This document shows positions 18,279 through 27,380 of a stretch of DNA of 64,000 nucleotides, in pieces. This DNA is from Formosa haliotis. Lineage in GTDB: Bacteria; Bacteroidota; Bacteroidia; Flavobacteriales; Flavobacteriaceae. A program made the position numbers and the translations under genes. The DNA is taken from positions 2,911,501-2,975,500 of the forward strand of contig NZ_BDEL01000001.1 in NCBI RefSeq assembly GCF_001685485.1, read 5' to 3'. A model generated the notes under the pieces. That model searched no databases. It was not told the origin of the DNA and saw only the letters and a list, made by a program, of their open reading frames with translations. Within the stretch, counting starts at the first letter, position 1. Each line of letters opens with the position of its first letter.

Positions 18279-19418
18279 ATGAAACACATTTCTTTCTTTA
18301 TTTTTTTTCTATGTCTATTTTTGGTATTACCCGTTCAGGGCCAAAAAGAACGAAAATATGTTTTTAAAGATTCTCTAGATCATAAGCTAGATTTTAGTGA
18401 TTTTTTATTGAATCCGAAGGGGTTTATTCCTTTTGCACAGCCAGTAACAGAACCTGCTTTAGGAAATATTGGTATTATGGGAGGGCCTGTATTTATTCAC
18501 CCCAACAAACATCCAGTTAAAGAATATACGCCACCAAATATAACTACCATTTTAGGAGGATATTCTGCTAATAAATCGTGGGCCGTGGGCGTGTATCATT
18601 TAGGATATAATACTAAGCATAAATTTAAATATTCGTTTGCTACAGGGTATGGTTCGGTAAATATGGATTATTATAGAGAAGTTTTAAATCAAGGTGAAAA
18701 GGACTTCGAATTTAATTTTAAATCGATACCCGTAGATCTTACTTTTATGAAACAAATAGGAGATTCTAAATTGTATTTGGGAGTAGAATACGACTATATG
18801 CACAGTGAGATAACTCCGAATTTTGATTTTGAACACCTTCCAGATTTTGTAAATGAAAAGGATATTTCTAGTACCCTAAGTAGTCCCGGTTTAATTGTAG
18901 AATACGATAGTAGAGACTCTATGTTTACACCCGATAAAGGAACCTTTTTTAATGCTACATATCATATAAATGAACAGTGGACAGGTAGCGATTATAATTT
19001 TCAAGATCTTAGAATTGAAGCGCTTCAGTTTTTACAATTCACACATAATTGGGTAAGTGGTTTTCGTTTACAATTAGAATTTCAGAGCGATAATGCACCA
19101 TTTTATTTAGAGCCTGCGGTAGAATTAAGAGGTGTGCCTAAATCTAGATACCAAGGGAAATCTACTTATCTAGTAGAAACAGAACAGCGTTACGATATAA
19201 CAATGCGATGGAGTGCTGTAGCATTTGCGGGTATGGCTAAAGCTGTTAGAGAAAAGGAAAATTTTGATGCAGCACGCTTAGTCTATAATTACGGGTCTGG
19301 ATTTCGCTACTTAATTGCACGTAAATTTAAGCTTAGAGTAGGTCTGGATTTCGCCTGGTCTAACAATGATTTCGGATATTATATCGTGTTTGGTTCGTCT
19401 TGGAACCAGAGAAACTAG
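18279..19418 (+). CDS. BamA/TamA-like outer membrane beta-barrel protein without POTRA domains
   Basis: The 379-residue protein has a signal peptide ending near VQGQ (residue 22). The rest resembles the Omp85 surface-antigen barrel: strands such as GLIVEYDSRDSMFTPDKGTF and the lid-loop motif ELRGVPKSRYQGK, a relative of the VRGY/F motif. The C terminus ends in an aromatic strand (YYIVFGSSWNQ). The region between the signal and the barrel is too short for POTRA domains, as in small patatin-associated or orphan Omp85 relatives. It sits in the outer membrane; its cargo, if any, is unknown. Confidence 0.82.
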   Translation: MKHISFFIFFLCLFLVLPVQGQKERKYVFKDSLDHKLDFSDFLLNPKGFIPFAQPVTEPALGNIGIMGGPVFIHPNKHPVKEYTPPNITTILGGYSANKSWAVGVYHLGYNTKHKFKYSFATGYGSVNMDYYREVLNQGEKDFEFNFKSIPVDLTFMKQIGDSKLYLGVEYDYMHSEITPNFDFEHLPDFVNEKDISSTLSSPGLIVEYDSRDSMFTPDKGTFFNATYHINEQWTGSDYNFQDLRIEALQFLQFTHNWVSGFRLQLEFQSDNAPFYLEPAVELRGVPKSRYQGKSTYLVETEQRYDITMRWSAVAFAGMAKAVREKENFDAARLVYNYGSGFRYLIARKFKLRVGLDFAWSNNDFGYYIVFGSSWNQRN

Positions 19419-19527
19419 ACGCTCTTTTTTGTTTTTCTTCATTATTAATTTTAATATATTTACTTCACCTTTTTTTGGTTTCAATACTATAGAGAGGGTA
19501 TGTTTTATGAATATAAAAACGTGTAAA

Positions 19528-20172
19528 ATGAAAACAAACAGTGTTAAAAAACAATGGCACCTTAGGGTGTTTTTACAATTAGCTTGTTTAGCGATGCTAC
19601 TTACAAGTTGCTATCCTGGTGGAGCAGAATACGTAGAGGACTACGATGCTGTTTACACAAATTATTCGTCAGATTTCAATTTTAATACAACCTATTCCTA
19701 TTCCTTACCAGATCGGGTGATTAAAGTTGGCAATAATAATGACGATGATGATACCGAATACATAAATGAAGCCTATAGCGACGCTATATTAAGTAACTTA
19801 AGAAGTAATTTGAATGCTTTGGGGTGGACAGAGGTTTCTGTAGATGCTAACCCGGAAGTTGTTGTTTTGGCTTCAGGTTTCGATCAGAGTTTTTATTACT
19901 ATTATAATCCGTGGTATTGGGACTGGTATTACCCATGGTATGGCCCAAATTGGGGCTGGTACTACCCATTTACTCCAGGTTATGTGAGTGGATATAAAAC
20001 AGGTTCTGTGCTTGTACAAATGACTGTGCCAGACGATGCCGAAGATAACAAAATCCCAGTAGTTTGGATGGCAGCCTTAAATGGTTTGTTACAAGGTGGT
20101 CAAGCGAATATCGTTAATAGAATCGATACCAATTTAGATCAAGCGTTCTCTCAATCTCCATTTAATAATTAA
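19528..20172 (+). CDS. DUF4136 lipoprotein with aromatic-rich stretch
   Basis: The 214-residue protein carries a lipoprotein signal with lipobox LLTSC (lipidated Cys at residue 28). The mature part matches DUF4136: an early YDAVYTNYSSDFNFNTTYSY segment, then IVNRIDTNLDQAFSQSPF at the end. The middle holds a striking run of Tyr, Trp and Pro (about 115-150). An in-frame start at 19366 would give an implausible 54-residue extension overlapping the preceding gene, and an ATG at 19507 would add seven residues; 19528 is chosen. It probably forms an operon with the barrel protein gene 12 bp downstream. Confidence 0.82.
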   Translation: MKTNSVKKQWHLRVFLQLACLAMLLTSCYPGGAEYVEDYDAVYTNYSSDFNFNTTYSYSLPDRVIKVGNNNDDDDTEYINEAYSDAILSNLRSNLNALGWTEVSVDANPEVVVLASGFDQSFYYYYNPWYWDWYYPWYGPNWGWYYPFTPGYVSGYKTGSVLVQMTVPDDAEDNKIPVVWMAALNGLLQGGQANIVNRIDTNLDQAFSQSPFNN

Positions 20173-20184
20173 ATAAGAAACAAG

Positions 20185-20772
20185 ATGAAAAGTAAATATA
20201 TTTGGTTTTTCGCCATGATGGTTTTATCATTTTCGGCGATGTCTCAAGAAAAGTATAGTGTTAATTATAGTGTGGGTATTCCAACAGGAGATACAGCCGA
20301 TTTTACAGAATCTGTAAGTTGGAGAGGTGTAGGGTTTGATTATACTCATATGTTAAATCAGGAATGGGGAGTAGGTATTAGTGCTTCTTTACAGACATTT
20401 TACGACGATTTAGGATATGTAACGACAACCGAAGGCAAAGAAACAGTATCTGCTAACCGATATAATTATATTAACAGTTTACCTATTTATGCAACAGGAA
20501 GTTACTTTATTAATGAATCTGCCGATTTTACTCCGTTTGTGTCTTTAGGTGTTGGTGTAATGTATAACCAAAAGGAGCAGGATTTAGGGCTTCATGTTTT
20601 TGAAGAAGAAGCTTGGCAGTTTAGTTTAAGACCAGAAGTAGGTTTTGAATACGATGTAAGCTATGGGTTAGGATTACGTGCCGCAGCAAGATATAATGCA
20701 GCTTTTAAATCGGGAGATTTAGAAGGCTTATCTCATTTCTCTATAGCTGTAGGGGTAATCTGGACAAACTAG
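20185..20772 (+). CDS. Small outer membrane beta-barrel protein
   Basis: The 195-residue protein has a signal peptide ending near AMSQ (residue 21). The rest alternates hydrophobic and polar residues in strands typical of 8-stranded OmpW/OmpX-like barrels (RGVGFDYTHMLNQEWGVGISA, LRAAARYNAAF), and it closes with FSIAVGVIWTN. It follows the DUF4136 lipoprotein gene by 12 bp and precedes a terminator, so the two form a unit. The specific function is unknown. Confidence 0.8.
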   Translation: MKSKYIWFFAMMVLSFSAMSQEKYSVNYSVGIPTGDTADFTESVSWRGVGFDYTHMLNQEWGVGISASLQTFYDDLGYVTTTEGKETVSANRYNYINSLPIYATGSYFINESADFTPFVSLGVGVMYNQKEQDLGLHVFEEEAWQFSLRPEVGFEYDVSYGLGLRAAARYNAAFKSGDLEGLSHFSIAVGVIWTN

Positions 20773-20866
20773 CTTATTGAATTTTTTAGTTCTAATTTTA
20801 TAAAAACAATATTTATAAGTTGATTTAAAAACAGCTTATTTCTTTTTATATTAAGTGTTATATTTT

Positions 20867-20904
20867 AAACCCACTAGGTATGTAAGCTTGGTGGGTTTTG
20901 TTTT
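20867..20904 (+). terminator. Intrinsic terminator after the small barrel gene
   Basis: AAACCCAC at 20867-20874 pairs with GTGGGTTT at 20891-20898 around a 16-base loop, followed by a T-rich run to about 20904. It lies 95 bp after the stop codon. Confidence 0.7.
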
Positions 20905-21073
20905 ACATAGAAGTGTCTTTCAAATTGGTTTAATGCTATTCGTGAAATTTACTTAGTTAGAATTAAATTAATACAATTCAGTATTGAAATTTGTACCCCT
21001 GTTGAATAATTAGGTTGTTCATTTAATTAATTTTTTATTAACTTTATAATTCTATCAATCAAATCATTATAAT

Positions 21074-22870
21074 ATGAATAGTATTAGAATTGCACGAATA
21101 GCTCTGCTCACATTTCTTTTTTTATTTTGTTTTAATTGTGAAAAAAAAGAGGAGATTATGTCTTATAAAAAAGGAACATTATCTCCTATAAATTGGTCTG
21201 AAAGTTTATTTGATACCGTGGGACCTTTTAAACTAATTAATAAGGAAGTTTCTAAGTCGTATAACGAAAGTATGGTGGCGAGTTTAACTGGTGCAGCTGG
21301 TGCTTTTGCTGGGAACAAAGCACTTGAGGCAGGAGGAAGTGCAGTTGATGCTGTGCTAACGGGTGCTATGACAAATATTACTAAAGGCTTGGGTAGTGTG
21401 TATAGTTTTGCGGGAATTTCCACTTTAGTGTATTACGATGTAGAAAGTGGTAAGGTTTATTCTTTGGATGCAAGTTATGGTAAACCTGCTATCATTAAAA
21501 CTGTCGAGGAACACAGCTCAGATTCTACAGCTAGATATGTTGGAAAAGATGTTATGGTGCCAGGGTTTATGGCTGGCGTAGAGGCTGCTCATAAAAAATT
21601 CGGAAAATTACCATTTGATGCACTATTTGAGCCTGCAATTTATATCGCTGAACACGGACTACATGTGCCTCATGATATCATTCCTTTAATGCAACAGAAC
21701 GATGTAGGGAAAGGTTTCCTTTCTAAATTTAGTGAATCGGACTCACTTTTAAAACAACCAGAGCTAGCAAATACACTAAAAAATGTGGCTGATAAAGGCG
21801 CTCAATATATGTACACAGGCGCTTGGGGACAGGAATTGGTAAAGCAAGTTCAAGAGAATGGTGGAGATATGACGATAGAAGATTTAAGTAACTATCAAGC
21901 CATTTGGGAAGACCCATTTTCAACCGATTTTTCAGGGTATAAAGTGTACTCGGCAGGAATAAATTCCATTGGAGGTGTAAGGGTAATAGAAACACTTAAC
22001 CTGCTTAATGAAGCCCAATTGAGTAGTGAGAAACACTATGCCGAAACATCAAAAGGAACTGAAAAAATATTAAAAGTTCTTCAGTATAATAGTATCGTAC
22101 GGGATGATAGTTTGGTAAGCAAATATTTATCAGAATTTAATATGAACCCTAGTTCTAGAGTTACTAAAGCACATGCTGAACAATTATGGCGTTTTATGGG
22201 GACCGAAGCATGGAATAAAGTTTTCAATGCAATCGCACAAAATGAAAATGAGGGACACGGAGGACATACCGACGGTATGATTGCTGTAGATAAGCAAGGA
22301 AATGTGGCAGTATTAGTTTATAGTCATGCTATGCCAATACCTTGGGGCACTAGTGGTATTAAAGTTGGAGGAGTAGTTATACCTAACGCTGCAGATTCAC
22401 CTATTCGTAGTTTTTATGAAACTGCCAAACCAGGAAATCATGTCGCTCTTGAAATGAATCCTACCATTGTATTAAAAGATGGTAAGTTTAGTATGGCTTC
22501 CGCTACCATTGGAAATGATTTAAATACTATTTTAATTCAACATATAATAAACGCTACTGTATATGATATGACCCCAGAAGCCTCTCAAAAAGCTCCAAAA
22601 ATATTAATTGATGCATGGCCAGGACTCAGAAATTTCGGAATAGACCTGCCGGAAGTATCTGAGTATACACGCTTGGTTGGAAGTAGTTTTAATGATTCCG
22701 TTATACACTCAGTTAATCAAAATAATATTCAATTAGTGAAAACTGAAAACCCAATGATAGAATCAATAACTGCAGGAACTACGATAATTAAACGGGATTC
22801 TAATAGTAATCAATTAAATGGTGCAAATTATCCCATGTTTCCTGGTGATATTTTTGGGTCTAATAAATAA
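21074..22870 (+). CDS. Gamma-glutamyltranspeptidase family lipoprotein
   Basis: The 598-residue protein starts with a lipoprotein signal (lipobox FCFNC, Cys at residue 22). It has the Ntn-hydrolase layout of gamma-glutamyltranspeptidases: N-terminal ATGAA-like region (SLTGAAGAFAGNKALEAGGSAVDA), then the self-processing site. The likely nucleophile is T399 in GGHTDGMIAVDKQGNVAV, where the classical TTH motif is replaced by HTD. A WGTSGI run follows. Such proteins belong to a divergent clade, so glutathione hydrolysis is not assured. It would sit in the periplasm, membrane-anchored. It is a single-gene unit ending at a two-way terminator. Confidence 0.8.
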   Translation: MNSIRIARIALLTFLFLFCFNCEKKEEIMSYKKGTLSPINWSESLFDTVGPFKLINKEVSKSYNESMVASLTGAAGAFAGNKALEAGGSAVDAVLTGAMTNITKGLGSVYSFAGISTLVYYDVESGKVYSLDASYGKPAIIKTVEEHSSDSTARYVGKDVMVPGFMAGVEAAHKKFGKLPFDALFEPAIYIAEHGLHVPHDIIPLMQQNDVGKGFLSKFSESDSLLKQPELANTLKNVADKGAQYMYTGAWGQELVKQVQENGGDMTIEDLSNYQAIWEDPFSTDFSGYKVYSAGINSIGGVRVIETLNLLNEAQLSSEKHYAETSKGTEKILKVLQYNSIVRDDSLVSKYLSEFNMNPSSRVTKAHAEQLWRFMGTEAWNKVFNAIAQNENEGHGGHTDGMIAVDKQGNVAVLVYSHAMPIPWGTSGIKVGGVVIPNAADSPIRSFYETAKPGNHVALEMNPTIVLKDGKFSMASATIGNDLNTILIQHIINATVYDMTPEASQKAPKILIDAWPGLRNFGIDLPEVSEYTRLVGSSFNDSVIHSVNQNNIQLVKTENPMIESITAGTTIIKRDSNSNQLNGANYPMFPGDIFGSNK

Positions 22871-22934
22871 TATTTTAAATCTAGTTTAAAAGGAGGCTTC
22901 CCGTTTTAATGGAGTATTGGCTCATATCTTAAAG

Positions 22935-22976
22935 AAAAACAAGGCCGTTTAAAATAAATTAAACGGCCTTGTTTTT
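22935..22976. terminator. Two-way terminator between convergent genes
   Basis: A perfect 16-bp stem, with arms 22935-22950 (AAAAACAAGGCCGTTT) and 22961-22976, has T-runs on both strands. It serves the plus-strand transpeptidase gene and the minus-strand Pit transporter gene. Confidence 0.9.
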
Positions 22977-22999
22977 GGATTTAAAAGTAGAGAATTGAT

Positions 23000-25306
23000 T
23001 TATTCTTCCTCTTCAGGTTTAAAGATTTTCGGCACATGGACAGAACCATCGTGAGCATTGTGGTACTCTTCTAGTAAATTCATAGTGGCTGTCAATAAAT
23101 CTTTTGTTTCTAACAATAAACTAAAGTAAAGTGTCGTGTTTTTAGGGCTTACCTCTTCGGTTCTTGTACGTTCTACTTGTCTTTGTATTCTTTCAGTAAT
23201 TTGATTAAACACTGCTTTTTTAGTGCTTAATATACTTCCAATTTCTTCAAAGGAACGATTTAAAAACGCTGTTTGTGTATCTGTAAATAACTCATCCAGA
23301 GTTTTATCTATTTGTTTTAATTCTTTTATCTGGTTGAATTTTAATTTTTTATGGTTGTTATTTACGTGTTTATGGCTCACTTTAGAAATGTATTCTAAAG
23401 ATTGTGACATGTCTTGTAAATAGCCTAAAATGTTAATGTAGAAGTTACTTGCCGCTACACTAGACTCGTCTAAGTTTTTAATGAAATAGAAAATATTATC
23501 TCTTAATTCATCAATTTCGTTTGTAAGTTTATCGACTTGCTTTTTATTCTTCTTTAAAGCTACTAAGTCTTGCTTGGATAAACCATCTATGGCTCCGGTG
23601 TAAATTTTATTAACACGTTTAATAGCATTCGCTATGTTTTGTGCACTTTCATGAATAACACCTTGAATAGAACTACTTTCGGCGCGAATAAGTTGACCTT
23701 CAGCTTTTAGTTCTTTGTTCTTCTTATTCATGGAAAGATAGTTTCTAACCAACAATAGTAATGCTATTAATAGTAATATAGCCACCATTGAAGGTACGTG
23801 TAAGTTTATTAAATATGCAATTGCTGCGGCAGATAAAAAAGCTATAAGCGCTGTAAAAAACCAACCTCCAATTACATTTAATACTCCAGCTACACGATAT
23901 ACAGCACTTTCTGCTCCCCAAGCTCTATCGGCTAAAGAGGTACCCATCGCTACCATAAAGGTTACATATGTAGTAGATAATGGTAATTTCATAGAAGTTG
24001 CTATAGATATAAGTACACTGGCAACCATAAGGTTTACAGCTGCACGAACCATATCGAACGCAGGTAATTCGTAAGTCTTATCACGATTTAGCGCAATGGT
24101 AGGCTTTTCGAATCGTCTATCTATTTTTGCTTGTGTAGCATTAGGCATTAAATAGTTTATAAGGTCTGAAATACCAACAGCTGTTCTTACAAATCCACGA
24201 GATAAAAAGTTAGGCTGAAAACGCTCTTTTGTGTCACTTTGGCTAGATAAATCGATAGATGTTTTTACTACCGCTTTTGCTTTACTAGAAAACCATAAGG
24301 TTGCAACCATAACCATACCTGCTATAAATAACATTAACGTAGGTGTTTTTACCGATTGTGCTAATACCTCCATGCTAAATTGATCGGCAGGAATTCCAGA
24401 TGTAGACCATTCTTGGTACGATTGCCATGCTGCAATAGGCACCCCGATAAAGTTTACCAAATCGTTTCCTGCAAAAGCTAGGGCCAATGCGAAGGTTCCG
24501 ATTAAAATGATTAGTTTATAGATGTTTAGTTTAAAAACGGCCGTGTATATATAAGAGACTAAACTCCAGAATACTAAGCTGATTGCTAAAATTAATAGTA
24601 CTTGAGTTTCTAAGTAATGTCCGATAGTTAATCCGCCTAAAATGTCATAACTTTCTTTTGCAAAGGCCGTACCACCAATACCTTTTATAAAAATGAAATA
24701 CGAAATAGCTGTAATGGCCATACCTCCAAAAAGGGCGCCAACCCATTTTGCTTTCTTTTCAAAATTATAAGATAACAGTAATCTTGCAACCCATTGAACC
24801 ATAGCACCAACAGAGAAGGCTATAACTACCGAGAGGAGGATACCAAATATAATTTGAGTGGCTTTAGAGGTGTTTATATAGTTTACCAAATCTGAAAAAG
24901 AACCGCCATCATGACCAATTTTAATTAATGCAATGGCTACCGATGCTCCTAATAATTCGAATACAATAGAAACCGTTGTCGATGTAGGCATTCCTATAGT
25001 ATTAAAGAAATCTAGTAGTAATATGTCGGTAATCATTACAGCCATGAAAATAATCATGATCTCACTAAACATGAATTCTCCGGGGTTAAAAATACCTTTT
25101 CTGGCAACTTCCATCATCCCACTCGAAAATATGGCCCCAACGGCAACTCCAACACTGGCAACGATCATAATTGTTCTAAATGATACAGCCTTCGATCCTA
25201 TAGCAGAGTTTAAAAAGTTAACCGCATCGTTACTAACTCCTACTACTAAATCGGCAATCGCTAAAACCGCCAAGGCAACAATCATTAATAAGTAAATATT
25301 CTCCAT
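23000..25306 (-). CDS. Pit-type inorganic phosphate transporter with C-terminal PhoU-like region
   Basis: The 768-residue protein belongs to the PiT family of low-affinity phosphate:cation symporters. Two family repeats are visible: GVSNDAVNFLNSAIGS near residue 25 and AGNDLVNFIGVPIAAW near residue 275, with about ten or more membrane helices. Residues after about 545 form a soluble, helical, Lys/Glu-rich tail resembling PhoU-like helical bundles. A large insertion compared with E. coli PitA lies between the repeats. It is transcribed after the porin gene (74 bp gap), giving an outer-plus-inner membrane phosphate route. Confidence 0.9.
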   Translation of the reverse strand: MENIYLLMIVALAVLAIADLVVGVSNDAVNFLNSAIGSKAVSFRTIMIVASVGVAVGAIFSSGMMEVARKGIFNPGEFMFSEIMIIFMAVMITDILLLDFFNTIGMPTSTTVSIVFELLGASVAIALIKIGHDGGSFSDLVNYINTSKATQIIFGILLSVVIAFSVGAMVQWVARLLLSYNFEKKAKWVGALFGGMAITAISYFIFIKGIGGTAFAKESYDILGGLTIGHYLETQVLLILAISLVFWSLVSYIYTAVFKLNIYKLIILIGTFALALAFAGNDLVNFIGVPIAAWQSYQEWSTSGIPADQFSMEVLAQSVKTPTLMLFIAGMVMVATLWFSSKAKAVVKTSIDLSSQSDTKERFQPNFLSRGFVRTAVGISDLINYLMPNATQAKIDRRFEKPTIALNRDKTYELPAFDMVRAAVNLMVASVLISIATSMKLPLSTTYVTFMVAMGTSLADRAWGAESAVYRVAGVLNVIGGWFFTALIAFLSAAAIAYLINLHVPSMVAILLLIALLLLVRNYLSMNKKNKELKAEGQLIRAESSSIQGVIHESAQNIANAIKRVNKIYTGAIDGLSKQDLVALKKNKKQVDKLTNEIDELRDNIFYFIKNLDESSVAASNFYINILGYLQDMSQSLEYISKVSHKHVNNNHKKLKFNQIKELKQIDKTLDELFTDTQTAFLNRSFEEIGSILSTKKAVFNQITERIQRQVERTRTEEVSPKNTTLYFSLLLETKDLLTATMNLLEEYHNAHDGSVHVPKIFKPEEEE

Positions 25307-25380
25307 AATTTAATCTAAAATTGTTTGCAAATATCTATAGTGTTTTTCACTGATATGTTACGTTAATGTTATGATTTTAA

Positions 25381-26586
25381 TTAAAAATGCATCTCAAATT
25401 GCAGTCTATATAATAGCATATCTTTGTTGCTAGCATTGGTTAAATAGCCTAAATCTGTTTGCACTTTTAATTTATGTTTTACTATATATTTAGATACACC
25501 TGCCGTGTACTCATTTTCGGTTCCACGACCGGTAATTTCTTTATCAAAATTTGTTGTGGCATACCGGCCAGCAATTTCCCAGTTAGATTTAAATAGATAG
25601 CCCATTTGTAAATTTAAGGCATTTCCTATTAATACAGTTTCTCCGGTTTCTGTGCCATCAGAATTTCTTGCAATTGGGTCGCTTGCTGTTCTGTCTGCAT
25701 ATTCAGTCATAAAAGATACGCCTTTATATTTAAACATCCCATCTATAAACACGGTACCAATGTTGGTTTTATGAAATCCTGAATCTGTAACCATATAGGT
25801 TCCCATATTACTACGTGTTCTTACGGCATTATTATTAAAATCGTAACCAGCAGCGAGCGATAATTTAGGATGATCTTCCCTGCTTAAGTCACTTCCAAAA
25901 TAATCCCCTTTATCTTTAAATTCACCAAAAGGTAAAAATTCTAGGCGTGTAGTATATTGTAAGCCACCTAAATTACCGGTAGTTACATTTCGGCCTTCCC
26001 CTTGGGAGACTGCTACTATTTGTCGCATAACAAAATGGTTTCCTATGGTGTTTTGATGATGTAATTGTAATCCAATATCTCTGTCTATATTAAATGCGGC
26101 ATTTAATATGGAACGATCTACAAGTTGAAGATTTGCCGATGAAATAACACGACCACGATTACCAGGAAGTTTTGTTTGTCCGAACCAGAATTGAAATCCT
26201 TTATGGAATTTCCATTTCATAACAGCATCCATAATAATTCGCGGTGTATTATGGGTGTAGATGGAGCTTCCCGACATGTCTCGGTTAGACACTCCTAATT
26301 CTATTTTATAAACTAAGTTTGGACTAAAAGCAAATCCATCGAACTTTAGCCTCGCTCTACGGATTAAAAAAGATGAGTTGGTTTCTTTTAAGACGTTATT
26401 ATCGTTATAAGTAAAAACGGATCCTAAAAATTGCATACGTGCCCCAAATTTCATAGACCAAGTACTGTCCTTATCAACAATATTAATTATGCCTTTACCA
26501 AATTTGGAAGGCTTAACTTCTTGAGCATGAATAAAATTTGAAAACGAAAAAGTCAATGCTAGAACTAGCAGTACTTTAAGTTTCAT
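25381..26586 (-). CDS. Phosphate-selective porin (OprO/OprP-like)
   Basis: The 401-residue protein has a signal peptide ending near FIHAQ (residue 22) and a mature barrel of the phosphate-selective porin O/P family: FGARMQFLGSVF, SSFLIRRARLKFDGFAFSPNLVYKIELGVS, and FWFGQTKLPGNRGR. It ends with a typical terminal strand LLYRLQFEMHF. It should form an anion channel in the outer membrane. It lies first in an operon with the Pit gene. The upstream region contains 11-bp-phased TTAAC repeats like those of two neighbouring promoters, consistent with induction by low phosphate. Confidence 0.9.
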   Translation of the reverse strand: MKLKVLLVLALTFSFSNFIHAQEVKPSKFGKGIINIVDKDSTWSMKFGARMQFLGSVFTYNDNNVLKETNSSFLIRRARLKFDGFAFSPNLVYKIELGVSNRDMSGSSIYTHNTPRIIMDAVMKWKFHKGFQFWFGQTKLPGNRGRVISSANLQLVDRSILNAAFNIDRDIGLQLHHQNTIGNHFVMRQIVAVSQGEGRNVTTGNLGGLQYTTRLEFLPFGEFKDKGDYFGSDLSREDHPKLSLAAGYDFNNNAVRTRSNMGTYMVTDSGFHKTNIGTVFIDGMFKYKGVSFMTEYADRTASDPIARNSDGTETGETVLIGNALNLQMGYLFKSNWEIAGRYATTNFDKEITGRGTENEYTAGVSKYIVKHKLKVQTDLGYLTNASNKDMLLYRLQFEMHF

Positions 26587-26607
26587 ATATGTTATAGTTT
26601 TTGTCGA

Positions 26608-26655
26608 GGCAAAGAACTAAAACCAATGTTAACTGAATGTTTCTTAAAAGTTAAC
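26608..26655 (-). promoter_or_regulatory. Pho-box-like repeats and -7 region of the porin-Pit operon
   Basis: Read on the minus strand, GTTAAC occurs at 26650-26655 and 26628-26633, exactly 22 bp apart, with a GAAACA-like element in phase between them. The downstream TTCTTTGCC at 26608-26616 is shared with the TonB receptor promoter at the same distance. This is the 11-bp direct-repeat design of PhoB/PhoP family sites. Confidence 0.6.
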
Positions 26656-26659
26656 AATG

Positions 26660-26688
26660 AAAAAAGAACTGCCTCCTGAGAGGCAGTT
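26660..26688 (-). terminator. Minus-strand hairpin with T-run ahead of the porin promoter repeats
   Basis: AACTGCCT at 26667-26674 pairs with AGGCAGTT at 26681-26688; on the minus strand the stem is followed by CTTTTTT. No minus-strand gene lies upstream of it, so it would terminate an unknown short transcript entering from 26690-26940. Confidence 0.5.
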
Positions 26689-26858
26689 ACTAAATTCATG
26701 ATAAAATAGTCGACAAAAACTAATAGTTTATATGAAGTTATAGCAAATATCAACTATAGACATTATATAAACGTGAAGCCATTATTATGTTAATATTAAT
26801 ACTTTAAGCTTTTTAAGCCTGTTGTATTGTGTTGAAAATTAATAAAATACACTCCAAT

Positions 26859-26912
26859 GTTAAATTAATGTTACGTAAACATTGCTTTAAAGTTAACTAT
26901 TTGCTATCTTTG
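26859..26912 (+). promoter_or_regulatory. Pho-box-like repeats and promoter of the MORN-like protein gene
   Basis: Elements GTTAAAT, GTTACGT, ATTGCTT and GTTAACT begin at 26859, 26870, 26881 and 26892, exactly 11 bp apart. The -7 box TATCTTTG follows at 26905-26912, and a TTG at 26882-26884 lies 20 bp before it. A phosphate-type response regulator is the likely reader. Confidence 0.62.
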
Positions 26913-26941
26913 TTATGTAGAATTAGATAAACACTTAGAAT

Positions 26942-27301
26942 ATGAAAACGAAAATATTATTTGTAATTGCATTATTAATGACTGCTGTGTCATTTGCACA
27001 AGATAAAAGAGACTTAAAAATTAATGAAGGAGCTGAGCTAATTGAAGTTACTTATTATCATGATAATGGTGTAGTAAGTCAGACTGGGTTTTATACTTTA
27101 GACGGAAAGTTGCAAGGAGAGTGGAAGCAATATGATGTTAATGGAAAAAAATTAGCCTCTGCAAATTATGATAAAGGTAACAAAGTTGGAAAGTGGTTCT
27201 TTTGGAATGATAAGACATTAAAAGAAGTAGACTATTCTAACAACGCTATTGCTAGTGTTAGCGAATGGAACAATAAAACCAAATTAGCTGGTAACAACTA
27301 G
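26942..27301 (+). CDS. Small secreted MORN/YwqK-like repeat protein
   Basis: The 119-residue protein has a signal peptide ending at SFAQ (residue 20). The mature part holds MORN_2-type repeats: YYHDNGVVSQTGFYTLDGKLQGEW, QYDVNGKKLASANYDKGNKVGKW and FFWNDKTLKEVDYSN. The family is sometimes annotated as antitoxin YwqK, but secreted flavobacterial versions have no known toxin and the name should not be taken literally. It shares the 11-bp-phased TTAAC repeats of the phosphate genes on either side, so it may be phosphate-regulated. Confidence 0.82.
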   Translation: MKTKILFVIALLMTAVSFAQDKRDLKINEGAELIEVTYYHDNGVVSQTGFYTLDGKLQGEWKQYDVNGKKLASANYDKGNKVGKWFFWNDKTLKEVDYSNNAIASVSEWNNKTKLAGNN

Positions 27302-27324
27302 TTTAATTTCAATTTTTATAAAAC

Positions 27325-27355
27325 AAAAAAGCATCCTTCTCAGGATGCTTTTTTT
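27325..27355. terminator. Two-way terminator between convergent genes
   Basis: AAAAAAGCATCCT at 27325-27337 pairs with AGGATGCTTTTTT at 27342-27354 around a 4-base loop. T-runs on both strands serve the MORN-like gene and the beta-helix gene. Confidence 0.88.
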
Positions 27356-27380
27356 ATTAGGTATGAATTTAAAAATTCAA

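Noticed and set aside
19366..19527. Upstream start for the DUF4136 lipoprotein
   Set aside because: It overlaps the preceding gene and places 54 residues before a clear lipoprotein signal peptide.
26942..27301. Toxin-antitoxin system (YwqK antitoxin name)
   Set aside because: The protein is secreted and has no toxin partner beside it; the label derives from MORN_2 repeats only.
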